A stretch of DNA of 64,000 nt from JAIRMO01 sp046533115 (GTDB taxonomy: Bacteria > Spirochaetota > Spirochaetia > Treponematales > Breznakiellaceae), in assembly GCF_046533115.1 (NCBI RefSeq), contig NZ_JAJQRC010000001.1:1-64000 (forward strand), in the 5' to 3' direction. Positions 1 to 7,490 of this stretch are shown piece after piece. The notes beneath the pieces were generated by a model. That model saw only the letters and a list, made by a program, of their open reading frames with translations. It was not told the DNA's origin and made no database searches. Each line of letters starts with the position of its first letter. Position 1 is the stretch's first letter. The position numbers and the translations under genes were made by a program.

Positions 1-90
1 CAAGAATAAAATGCAGGGCATTTTATTCTAATTGCTTACGCAATAAAGAAACAATATGACCATTCGGTCATGTTGTTTCTGCGCGGGTCC
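1..90. repeat. Palindromic MITE-like repeat, copy A (cut by window start)
   Basis: These 90 bases are the reverse complement of 63179-63268 with one difference that I can find. The right end carries TGCGCGGGTCC (80-90); the matching left end is missing because the window starts inside the element. It contains two strong hairpins: AGAATAAAATGC-type arms near 3-30, and ATGACC/GGTCAT arms near 56-70. No reading frame is present. The complete copy at the other end shows 11-base terminal inverted repeats, so this looks like a small non-autonomous mobile or REP-like element. Confidence 0.75.
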
Positions 91-94
91 TAAG

Positions 95-135
95 GGAGGC
101 TGCTTCAAAACCAACCGGACGTGGAAGCAGCCTCC
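95..135. repeat. 12-bp-arm hairpin, CTTCAAAAC palindrome family
   Basis: GGAGGCTGCTTC (95-106) pairs with GAAGCAGCCTCC (124-135). The left arm runs into CAAAACC and an ACCGG core, as in other intergenic palindromes of this window (5231-5257, 11040-11069). It lies between repeat copy A and the PilZ gene and could act as a terminator for upstream transcription, but no T-run follows. Confidence 0.6.
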
Positions 136-204
136 GGGGGCAAGATGGTTCCCTGGTCTTTACCGTAATTGACGGATATTCTCAAAGCGTCTATAGTTAA
201 AACA

Positions 205-1182
205 ATGGGAATTTTAAACAGCCAAAAAATAACCGAGTATTACGAACGGTATAAATCTATTGAAGTAACTTTTACTAAAGAAATTATCCAGGTTACAGGG
301 CTGATTCCTCAGCAGGTATATCTTAAATGTATCGGTGATTTTTGGCCCTGTGTGGTGTTTTCGTCTTCTTTTCAGGGCGCCAAGGTAGTGGCGAATATCA
401 AATCCGGCCTGATCGAAAAGCTCAGGCAGGCTAATAATTCGGCGAGCCTCCGCTTGTGTTTTAAAGATGCCGATTCCAATTCTCCGGTGACCTTTTTTGT
501 ATCCACCCGTTCGGTGGGATACGCTCCCTATGGCGGTTCCAAGGATGTGGCGGTATTTACCCTGCAATTTACCCAGCGTCCCCCCGATGACCTCATTGAA
601 ATCATGGGGCGGCTGCTGGATGCCAATGTCAATTCGACAAAACGCCGGGAGGAGCGGATTCCCATTACCTCCGATTCTATCCGTAAATTACGGCTCCTTT
701 CTAAAGAGACCACCACCTTTATTCAGGGCGTACCCCGGCGTTGTATATTACGGGACCTTTCCTTCTCCGGGGCAAAACTCATCTTGATGGGGGTGGCTAA
801 ATTCCTGGTGGACAAGGAAGCGGCCCTGCGGATCGACTTTGATGACCCCCAGGAAAGCTATCTTCTCCGGGGAAAATTTATCCGGTCGGAACTCGTGGAG
901 GGGAGGAAGGATCTGCTCGCCCCGGTTATGCTTTTTGATGAAGCCGCGATCCCCATGGGGTATAAGATACGGCTCAATGATTTCCTCAGTCAAATCCGGG
1001 CGGATAACCGGGGGGGAGATTCCCTGGGTTCCGAAACCCGACGAAATAAGGGCGCCCCGGAGACCAATACCCCGGCGCCTAGCCCTGAAGGTGTAACGAG
1101 TCAAGGTTCCCCCGAAAAGCAAACCGATCCGCCCACGGATACGGCGAAAGATAAGGTCCCTGAAAAAGTCGCTTTGGAGTAA
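205..1182 (+). CDS. PilZ domain protein (probable c-di-GMP receptor)
   Basis: A soluble protein of 325 residues from this ATG. A TTG at 169 would add 12 residues, but neither start has a clear ribosome-binding site. The C-terminal half shows PilZ signatures: the basic RxxxR-type stretch KRREER near residue 147 and DLSFSGAKL near 185, matching the (D/N)xSxxG loop that contacts cyclic di-GMP. The N-terminal half (about 1-140) is a conserved-looking region I cannot name, probably a YcgR-N-like partner domain. The tail after about residue 270 is Pro/Glu/Thr-rich and probably disordered. The next gene starts one base after the stop, so the two are probably co-translated. A role in c-di-GMP control of motility or the envelope is inferred from the family. 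Confidence 0.85.
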   Translation: MGILNSQKITEYYERYKSIEVTFTKEIIQVTGLIPQQVYLKCIGDFWPCVVFSSSFQGAKVVANIKSGLIEKLRQANNSASLRLCFKDADSNSPVTFFVSTRSVGYAPYGGSKDVAVFTLQFTQRPPDDLIEIMGRLLDANVNSTKRREERIPITSDSIRKLRLLSKETTTFIQGVPRRCILRDLSFSGAKLILMGVAKFLVDKEAALRIDFDDPQESYLLRGKFIRSELVEGRKDLLAPVMLFDEAAIPMGYKIRLNDFLSQIRADNRGGDSLGSETRRNKGAPETNTPAPSPEGVTSQGSPEKQTDPPTDTAKDKVPEKVALE

Positions 1183-1183
1183 C

Positions 1184-2299
1184 ATGAACAGACCCGCCGG
1201 TTCTAACCGTATCGTCTTTTTGTCGGTCCCCGAATCTCTCCGCGGACAGGTCGAGTCCCCGGGGGCTTTTTCCATTGATCCTTCCATACCCATTCCGGTG
1301 GAATTGGCCCCGGGGGAAACGGATCTGGACTTGGAACAGCTTTCCTGGGAGATGATCCTCGCGGGCATGATCCGGGTTATCGGGGAAGATCCCGATGATG
1401 AGGATGCCGATTATTACCGTGGTTTTGTCCTTACGGTTAAACCCGATATTTTACGGGAACTGTCCGAGGCGGCGATCCTCAAGGCCGGTAACGGTGATTA
1501 CGATATGGCCCTGGAGATTCTGGATGCTTTAACCGGGCTTTTTCCCCATGCCCCGGAGGTACTCCTCAACCGGGCCCTGGTTCTGGAAAACCGGGCCGAC
1601 TTCCTTGCCCGTTCCGGCAGGGAAAATGAGGCGGAAACGGAAAACACTGCGGCTCACCGGGCGTATCAGGAGCTTCTCGGCCTTAATCCGCCCTATCCCA
1701 ACGGCCTTTTTAACGCGGGCTTTTTCTTTATGAAACTCAGGGATTTCTCCACGGCCCGGGACTGTTTTTCCGCCTATATTCCCCTGGCGGATAATCCGGA
1801 AAAAAAAGAAAAGGCCCAAGCCCTGGTCCGGGAAATTGAGAGCCGGGGGCTGGATGACGGGGAGTTCCGAGCAGCCTACGATCTTATCCGCCGGGGGGAA
1901 GAGGAAAAGGGCCTCCTCCGGATTCGGAGTTTCCTGGAGCGCCGTTACGATGTCTGGAACGGCTGGTTCCTTTTGGGCTGGGCCTTACGGCGGCTGGGCC
2001 GCTGGGCGGACGGAGCCGTGTCCTTTGGAAAGGCCCTGGAATTGGGGGGGGATAACAGCGATACCCGGAACGAACTGGCCATCTGCCTCATGGAACTGGG
2101 GGATTACCGGTCTGCCCGGAGGGAGCTGGAAACGGCTTTGCGGACGGATCCTGAAAATGTCAAGATCATCTCCAACCTGGGGGTGCTGGCCCTTAAAGCG
2201 GGGAATGACGACGAAGCCGCGGGCTTTTTCCGCACGGTCCTGGAACTGGCCCCTGACGACCCCCTGGCCAGGGAATACCTGGCCCGACGGGAAAGGTAG
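1184..2299 (+). CDS. Tetratricopeptide repeat protein
   Basis: 371 residues, starting with ATG one base after the PilZ stop. The first 90 residues are acidic and not repeat-like. From about residue 95 come helical repeats of TPR type, clearest in the last third (about 240-365), where segments such as ALELGGDNSDTRNELA and ALRTDPENVKIISNLG show the alternating A/G/Y/L/P pattern. There is no signal peptide or membrane segment, so it is cytoplasmic. TPR arrays are protein-binding scaffolds. Coupling to the PilZ gene suggests that the pair works together, but no partner can be named from sequence. Confidence 0.85.
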   Translation: MNRPAGSNRIVFLSVPESLRGQVESPGAFSIDPSIPIPVELAPGETDLDLEQLSWEMILAGMIRVIGEDPDDEDADYYRGFVLTVKPDILRELSEAAILKAGNGDYDMALEILDALTGLFPHAPEVLLNRALVLENRADFLARSGRENEAETENTAAHRAYQELLGLNPPYPNGLFNAGFFFMKLRDFSTARDCFSAYIPLADNPEKKEKAQALVREIESRGLDDGEFRAAYDLIRRGEEEKGLLRIRSFLERRYDVWNGWFLLGWALRRLGRWADGAVSFGKALELGGDNSDTRNELAICLMELGDYRSARRELETALRTDPENVKIISNLGVLALKAGNDDEAAGFFRTVLELAPDDPLAREYLARRER

Positions 2300-2322
2300 G
2301 GCCTTCAGCCCCTCGCCCGATT

Positions 2323-2724
2323 CTAGACCGTTCCCAAAGAAAAATCCCCGATGATCTTAAACCGTTTGCCATCCCGAACCACCTCAAGTTTCCGATCGGG
2401 AAAATATCGGGGGAGTCTTTTCCGGATCTGGCGGGCGGCTTCTTCCATAAAAGCCTCAAATAAGGCGGGTTGAACCGGTTCAAGGGTGGCGACCCGGATC
2501 GACACCAGGTACCCCCGGCCCTGTTTTGAGCCGATTCCCGGGGTAAAATCCGGGGCCAATTCAAAAAGCCCGTCTGTCTCCGGGTTTCCGGTTTCTCCCC
2601 GTCTGGGCCGGTTGGGATGCAGGGAAAAACGCGTTCCCCACTTTTCTTCCAGGGCCTCGTCGGCGTCATGGAACAGGGCTTCCAGGGTATCGGTAAAGGC
2701 GGTGAGTTTGGGATGGGTATACAC
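2323..2724 (-). CDS. Conserved-looking hypothetical protein downstream of lon
   Basis: 133 residues if started at the GTG at 2724, seven bases after the lon stop. An earlier start at 2805 would overlap lon by 74 bases and is less likely. The protein is soluble, with an N-terminal helix (HPKLTAFTDTLEALFHDADE), a central loop that may be disordered, and a C-terminal alpha/beta stretch ending in KLEVVRDGKRFKIIG. I do not recognise a family. The tight spacing behind lon implies co-transcription with the protease. It converges with the TPR gene on the other strand, with 23 bases between the stops. Confidence 0.65.
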   Translation of the reverse strand: MYTHPKLTAFTDTLEALFHDADEALEEKWGTRFSLHPNRPRRGETGNPETDGLFELAPDFTPGIGSKQGRGYLVSIRVATLEPVQPALFEAFMEEAARQIRKRLPRYFPDRKLEVVRDGKRFKIIGDFSLGTV

Positions 2725-2731
2725 GGCGTTC

Positions 2732-5173
2732 TTAATCGGGCAGGGCCAGGGCCAATACTTCCTCAAACCGTTCCACCGGGTGGAATTCGATGCCCTTTTT
2801 GACATGGTCGGGGATCTCGTCCAGGTCCCGCAGGTTCTGCTTGGGGATGATGATATGCCGGGCCTTATTACGCTGGGCGGCGATGGTTTTTTCCTTAAGC
2901 CCTCCTATGGGAAGTACCTGCCCGGTAAGGGAGAGTTCGCCGGTCATAACCATCCGGTCGGTAATGACCTTATTCCGCATCAGGGAAAGGAGGGCCGTCG
3001 CCATGGTAATCCCCGCCGAGGGGCCGTCCTTGGGGGTGGCCCCTTCGGGGATGTGGAGGTGGATGTGGTTCTTCTCGAACCAAACCGTATCGATGCCGTA
3101 CCGTTCAGCCCCCAGTTTCCGCGCCAAGGTCATGGCAATAGTGGCGGATTCCTTCATGGTGTCTCCCATTTTACCCGTAAGGGTGAGCCCTTCCTTGCCG
3201 GCCACCGATATTGCCTCGATCACCAGGGTATCCCCCCCCATACTGGTCCAGGCCAGGCCCACGGACATCCCCGGCCGGTCGGCCTTTTTTAATATTTCTT
3301 CAGGGAAAAGGGGTTTGCCCAGATGTTTTTCGATGATTTTTTTATCGATGATAAATTTAGCCGGAACCTTCTGGGGATTGTCGGCGTCGGTCTTATCCGG
3401 CGCCGGTGAATTTTCCTTTAAATTCCCTTGAACTTGCGCCTTTCCGCTTTCCGCCGACAACTCTTCACTCTCCACGATCTGTTTTGCCAGTTTTCGGTGG
3501 ATCTTGTCCAGATTTTTTTCAAAATTCCGGACCCCCGCCTCCCGGGCATATCCATTGGCGATATGGAGCAGGGATTGCTGGGAATATTTCACCTGATTTT
3601 TTTTCAGGCCGTTTTTTTCCAGGCTTTTAGGTATCAGGTAACGTTTGGCAATCTCAATTTTTTCCTTGTCGATATAGCCCGGAAGCTGGATAATCTCCAT
3701 CCTATCCAGAAGGGGAGGGGGGATGGTATCCAGGGTATTGGCGGTAACGATAAAGAAAATATGGGATATATCAAAGGGAAGGTCCAGGTAGTGATCCCGG
3801 AAACTGTTGTTCTGTTCCGGATCCAGAACTTCCAGGAGGGCGCTGGCAGGGTCTCCCTGAAAACTCACCCCCATTTTGTCGATCTCGTCGATCATAAAAA
3901 CCGGCGCCTTGGTTTTTACGATTTTAAGACCCTGGATGATCTTTCCGGGCATGGCGCCGATATAGGTACGCCGGTGCCCTTTTATTTCCGCCTCATCCCG
4001 CATACCTCCCACGGAGAACCGGAAAAACTGTTTCCCCAGGGCCCGGGCTATGGACTTGCCCACCGAGGTTTTGCCCACTCCGGGGGGGCCCACGAGGCAT
4101 ACGATGGAACCCCTCGTATCCTTCCGTAATTTCCGAACCGCCAGATATTCCACAATACGGTTTTTTACATCCTTAAGGCCGTAGTGATCGTTCTCCAGAA
4201 TGTCCCGGGCGCCGGCAAGGTCAAAATTTTCCGGTTCCGGGTCGTTCCAGGGGAGGTTTACAATCACATCCAGGTAGTTCCGGGTCACGGTAAATTCCGC
4301 CGAATTCGGATCCATCAGGTTGAATTTTTCCAGTTCCTGTTCTACCGCCTCTTTAACCTCCCCTTCAAACTTAAAGGCGTCGAATTTTTCCTTAAAACGC
4401 TGGTATTCGGAACTTTTCGCGTCGGTGGTCATCCCCAATTCGGTTTTGATTGCCTTCAGTTCCTCTTTAAGAAAATAATCCCGCTGGGATTTTTCTATCT
4501 TTTCGTTGATTTCCTTTTGGATTTTTTTCTGAATCCGCAGTAATTCCTGTTCTTTTTTGATAAAAACCAGGACCTGCTCCATCCGCTTGCGTACATTGAG
4601 GACTTCCAGGATCTTTTGTTGTTCGGTTTTATCGATATTAAGGATACTGGCGATAAAATCGGCGATTTTGCCGGGATGATCGATATTGATCATATTAAGG
4701 CGCATTTCCTCGGAAAACAGGGGGTTATTTTCGGAGATCTGCTTCATTTCACTGATCAAGGCCCGGGTCAGGGCCTTAACCTCGCTGGTATTATCCTCCT
4801 CATCCTCCAAATAGGCAACCGCGGCCACAATGGGGTTCGAAGGGTTAAGGGCCTTTTTGATCCTGAACCGTTTGAGGGTAGAGATAAAAATGTTTACTCC
4901 CCCGTCGGGAAGGTTGATTTTTTTGACAATTTTTGCCGCCGTCCCCACCTTATAGAGGTCACCGATGGCCGGTGTTTCACTCTCATTCATCAACATCACC
5001 AGGCCGATAAGTCCGTCCCCAGCCACGGCGTCATCAATGACCTTCACATCCGGGGGATTCCCAATCATGATGGGGGTAAAGATCCCCGGAAATATAGGCC
5101 GGCCCATAAGCGCTACCAGGGGCAATTTTGGGGGAAGCATCTGATCTATCGGGACTACACTTTGTTCTGACAT
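2732..5173 (-). CDS. lon: ATP-dependent protease Lon
   Basis: 813 residues, normal for LonA. Order: N-terminal substrate-recognition domain (about 1-210), a charged coiled coil (about 210-250), an AAA+ module with Walker A GPPGVGKTS near 360 and Walker B VFMIDEID, then the C-terminal protease domain. The catalytic Ser lies in DGPSAG (near 716) and the Lys in GGLKEK (near 759), the spacing known for the Ser-Lys dyad. It degrades misfolded and regulatory proteins in the cytoplasm. Between the AAA+ lid and the protease there is an acidic, Ser/Lys-rich insert of about 40 residues that most LonA proteins lack. A 9-3-9 palindrome sits 27 bases upstream of the start. Confidence 0.97.
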   Translation of the reverse strand: MSEQSVVPIDQMLPPKLPLVALMGRPIFPGIFTPIMIGNPPDVKVIDDAVAGDGLIGLVMLMNESETPAIGDLYKVGTAAKIVKKINLPDGGVNIFISTLKRFRIKKALNPSNPIVAAVAYLEDEEDNTSEVKALTRALISEMKQISENNPLFSEEMRLNMINIDHPGKIADFIASILNIDKTEQQKILEVLNVRKRMEQVLVFIKKEQELLRIQKKIQKEINEKIEKSQRDYFLKEELKAIKTELGMTTDAKSSEYQRFKEKFDAFKFEGEVKEAVEQELEKFNLMDPNSAEFTVTRNYLDVIVNLPWNDPEPENFDLAGARDILENDHYGLKDVKNRIVEYLAVRKLRKDTRGSIVCLVGPPGVGKTSVGKSIARALGKQFFRFSVGGMRDEAEIKGHRRTYIGAMPGKIIQGLKIVKTKAPVFMIDEIDKMGVSFQGDPASALLEVLDPEQNNSFRDHYLDLPFDISHIFFIVTANTLDTIPPPLLDRMEIIQLPGYIDKEKIEIAKRYLIPKSLEKNGLKKNQVKYSQQSLLHIANGYAREAGVRNFEKNLDKIHRKLAKQIVESEELSAESGKAQVQGNLKENSPAPDKTDADNPQKVPAKFIIDKKIIEKHLGKPLFPEEILKKADRPGMSVGLAWTSMGGDTLVIEAISVAGKEGLTLTGKMGDTMKESATIAMTLARKLGAERYGIDTVWFEKNHIHLHIPEGATPKDGPSAGITMATALLSLMRNKVITDRMVMTGELSLTGQVLPIGGLKEKTIAAQRNKARHIIIPKQNLRDLDEIPDHVKKGIEFHPVERFEEVLALALPD

Positions 5174-5199
5174 CTTTAAAGTATGGTTAATATCTTATA

Positions 5200-5220
5200 A
5201 AAAAGCAAAAATTGCTTTTT
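5200..5220. promoter_or_regulatory. Perfect 9-3-9 palindrome upstream of lon
   Basis: AAAAAGCAA (5200-5208) and TTGCTTTTT (5212-5220) form a perfect inverted repeat, 27 bases before the lon ATG. On the + strand it looks like a hairpin with a T-run. Toward lon it overlaps the likely promoter region (TTATAAGAT follows it on the - strand). It could be an operator or part of a terminator; sequence alone does not decide. Confidence 0.4.
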
Positions 5221-5230
5221 ATTTGCGGCC

Positions 5231-5257
5231 GGTTCAAAACCCGGTTGGTTTTGAACC
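5231..5257. repeat. 11-bp-arm hairpin, CAAAAC/GTTTTG family
   Basis: GGTTCAAAACC (5231-5241) pairs perfectly with GGTTTTGAACC (5247-5257) around a five-base loop. It sits in the divergent gap between lon and argA and belongs to the same palindrome family as 11040-11069 and 46919-46943. Confidence 0.65.
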
Positions 5258-5358
5258 AGCTACTCTCATTACAAAATACTATTTTTTTTCAGCAAGGTCT
5301 ATAGAATTTATAAAGAATATATTATGCTTCAAAACATCCCCCAGGGATGAGGTGCAAC

Positions 5359-6687
5359 ATGAAACATAAATCCGTATCCCAGATGGATCTGGTTCGGGAG
5401 GCTTTTCATTACCAGAGCCGCTTTGACGGTTCCACCATGGTGTTTAAGATCGATTTTCCGGTTACCGAAGACCCCCTTTTCCCCTATTTGATGAAGGATC
5501 TGGCTCTCCTGGCAAAAACGGGATTTCGGGTGGTGATAGTTCCCGGCGCCAAGGAATGGATCGATTCGGTGCTTGGGGAATACGGTATAAAGTCCCGTTA
5601 TGCCGGGTCCACCCGGATTACCTCGGCGGAGGCCATCCCCTTTACGGCCATGGCGGCCTTCCATACGGCCGCCCGGTTTATGACCGGTCTTTCCGCCGGT
5701 GCGGTGGACGCGGTGATTGGGAACCTGGTCCGCGCCCGGGGCCTGGGGGTGGTGGAGGGGGTCGATATGGAGCATACCGGAAAGGTAGATAAGATCCTCA
5801 CCGATTCCATCCGCCGGATCCTCGATCTGGGGATGGTCCCCATCCTGCCCTGTATCGGTTATAGCCCTTCGGGCAAGCCCTACAATGTACCCAGCGATGA
5901 AATAGCCCTGGAGGCTTCCGTCGCCCTGGGGGCGGTAAAACTCTTTGTCGTCTCCGTACACCAGGGGCTCAGGGGGGGGAGCTATAAGATACCGGAGAAT
6001 ATTGAGTTGGATAACCGGGGACGGATCATCCGCTTAACCCCCCAGGAGGCGGAGGCGGTCTTGGAATTAAATCCCCCCGGCCGGGAGCCGGACAAGCCCT
6101 TAACGGAACTTCGTCTGGCCCTGAGCGCCTCCCGGTCCGGAGTGGAACGGGTACACCTCATCGACGGCCGGGAAGAGGGCGCGGTTCTGCGGGAACTTTT
6201 TTCCAACCTGGGGGCGGGGACCATGGTATATGCCGATGAATATGAAGCCATCCGAAGCCTTAAAACCGAAGATATCCCGGATATCCTCAGGCTCATGGAG
6301 CCCTTGATGCAGCAGGGGATTTTGGTAAGGCGGGACGCCGAAGCCATACAGGAAAAAAAGGCCGATTATGTGGTCTTTGAAATAGACGGTTCCATCCATG
6401 CCTGCGCCGCCCTCCACGATCGGGGGGAAGGCCAGGGAGAAATCGCCGCCGTCGCCACGGATCCGGCCTATACCGACCGGGGCCTGGGCGGGCGTATGGT
6501 CCGCTTCCTCATCGATCGGGCCATAAAACAGGGATTTCATCGGGTTTTTGTCCTTACCATCCATACCCACGACTGGTTTGAGTCCCTGGGTTTTAAGGAG
6601 TGTTCCGTAGAGAGCCTTCCCCCATCCCGGCGTAAAAACTACGATCAGTGCCGGAACAGCAAGATTTTTGCCTTGGACCTCCGGTAG
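5359..6687 (+). CDS. argA: Amino-acid N-acetyltransferase (N-acetylglutamate synthase, ArgA type)
   Basis: 442 residues from the ATG at 5359, chosen because GAGGTG lies a few bases upstream; an ATG at 5347 lacks such a site. Residues 1 to about 290 form an amino-acid-kinase fold domain. Residues from about 290 to the end form a GNAT acetyltransferase with the acetyl-CoA loop DRGLGGRM near 373. This fusion is the classical ArgA layout: it transfers acetyl from acetyl-CoA to the amino group of glutamate, the first step of arginine synthesis, in the cytoplasm. In such proteins the kinase-like domain usually binds arginine as feedback inhibitor rather than phosphorylating anything. It is followed two bases later by recO. 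Confidence 0.88.
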   Translation: MKHKSVSQMDLVREAFHYQSRFDGSTMVFKIDFPVTEDPLFPYLMKDLALLAKTGFRVVIVPGAKEWIDSVLGEYGIKSRYAGSTRITSAEAIPFTAMAAFHTAARFMTGLSAGAVDAVIGNLVRARGLGVVEGVDMEHTGKVDKILTDSIRRILDLGMVPILPCIGYSPSGKPYNVPSDEIALEASVALGAVKLFVVSVHQGLRGGSYKIPENIELDNRGRIIRLTPQEAEAVLELNPPGREPDKPLTELRLALSASRSGVERVHLIDGREEGAVLRELFSNLGAGTMVYADEYEAIRSLKTEDIPDILRLMEPLMQQGILVRRDAEAIQEKKADYVVFEIDGSIHACAALHDRGEGQGEIAAVATDPAYTDRGLGGRMVRFLIDRAIKQGFHRVFVLTIHTHDWFESLGFKECSVESLPPSRRKNYDQCRNSKIFALDLR

Positions 6688-6689
6688 GT

Positions 6690-7436
6690 ATGGCCCGGAC
6701 CTTTACCTATTCCGCCCTGGTCCTCCGGGTCAGGGCCGCCGCTGGGGAGTCCAACCGGGAGGCCTGGTTCCTCACCGCCGAGGAGGGGATCCTCCGGGCC
6801 ACCCTCTACGGGGGGCCGAAAAGCCGTCTCCGGGCCCATGTGGCCCCCTTTCACCGGGGAACCCTCTGGATTTACCATGATCCGGTCCGGGATACCCGGA
6901 AAGTAACCGACTTTGATGTTCTCTCCTGGAGGCCGGGCATACGGGAAACCTATAACCGGTCCATGGCCGCCTTTTCCCTGGCGGAGACTATTTTGGCTTC
7001 CCACGGGGGGGGCGGAGACTGGCCCGAAGCGCTGTCCCTGATCGACGAAACCCTGGATGCCCTGGAAACCGCCGATGAAGGGACCGGTTCCCGATTGGTT
7101 ATTCACTTTTTATGGAACTGGGCGAAACTGCTGGGTATCGGTCCCCCCCTGGACCGTTGTGCTTCCTGCTCTTGTGAAGCCGGGGCGGATGAAGTATTAT
7201 GGTATTCTCCCGGAAGCGGCGGCTTGCTCTGTGCTTCCTGTGGTGAAAACCAAGGGGGCCTTCTCAGCCTTAATCCCGGGGGCAGGCGTTGGCTCAGGAC
7301 CGTCGAATCCCTCAAGCCCGCCCTTCTTTCCCGGTATATCCCGGATGGAGAATCCTTCCGGCAGGTCCGGGCCATGGTTTTAGGGATAGTGGCCGCCGCC
7401 CTGGGACGACGGCCTGATAGTTGGGACTATATTTAG
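6690..7436 (+). CDS. recO: DNA repair protein RecO
   Basis: 248 residues from the ATG at 6690, two bases after the argA stop. The N-terminal part (1-80) reads as the RecO OB-fold. The helical C-terminal domain carries a four-cysteine zinc site made of two CASC motifs near residues 157 and 181. RecO anneals strands and, with RecR, loads RecA on SSB-coated gaps in the RecFOR pathway. RecJ, the exonuclease that works in the same pathway, is encoded just downstream, which supports the call. A short hairpin (ATTTAGG/CCTAAAT) spans the stop codon. Confidence 0.88.
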   Translation: MARTFTYSALVLRVRAAAGESNREAWFLTAEEGILRATLYGGPKSRLRAHVAPFHRGTLWIYHDPVRDTRKVTDFDVLSWRPGIRETYNRSMAAFSLAETILASHGGGGDWPEALSLIDETLDALETADEGTGSRLVIHFLWNWAKLLGIGPPLDRCASCSCEAGADEVLWYSPGSGGLLCASCGENQGGLLSLNPGGRRWLRTVESLKPALLSRYIPDGESFRQVRAMVLGIVAAALGRRPDSWDYI

Positions 7437-7490
7437 GGAATTTCCTAAATTAAAAAATTTTGGGAATGCCTCAAAGGATAATGGATTAAG

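Noticed and set aside
2486..3292. Open frames on + opposite the lon C-terminus
   Set aside because: Lon catalytic residues are encoded on the - strand here, and no motif supports the + frames.
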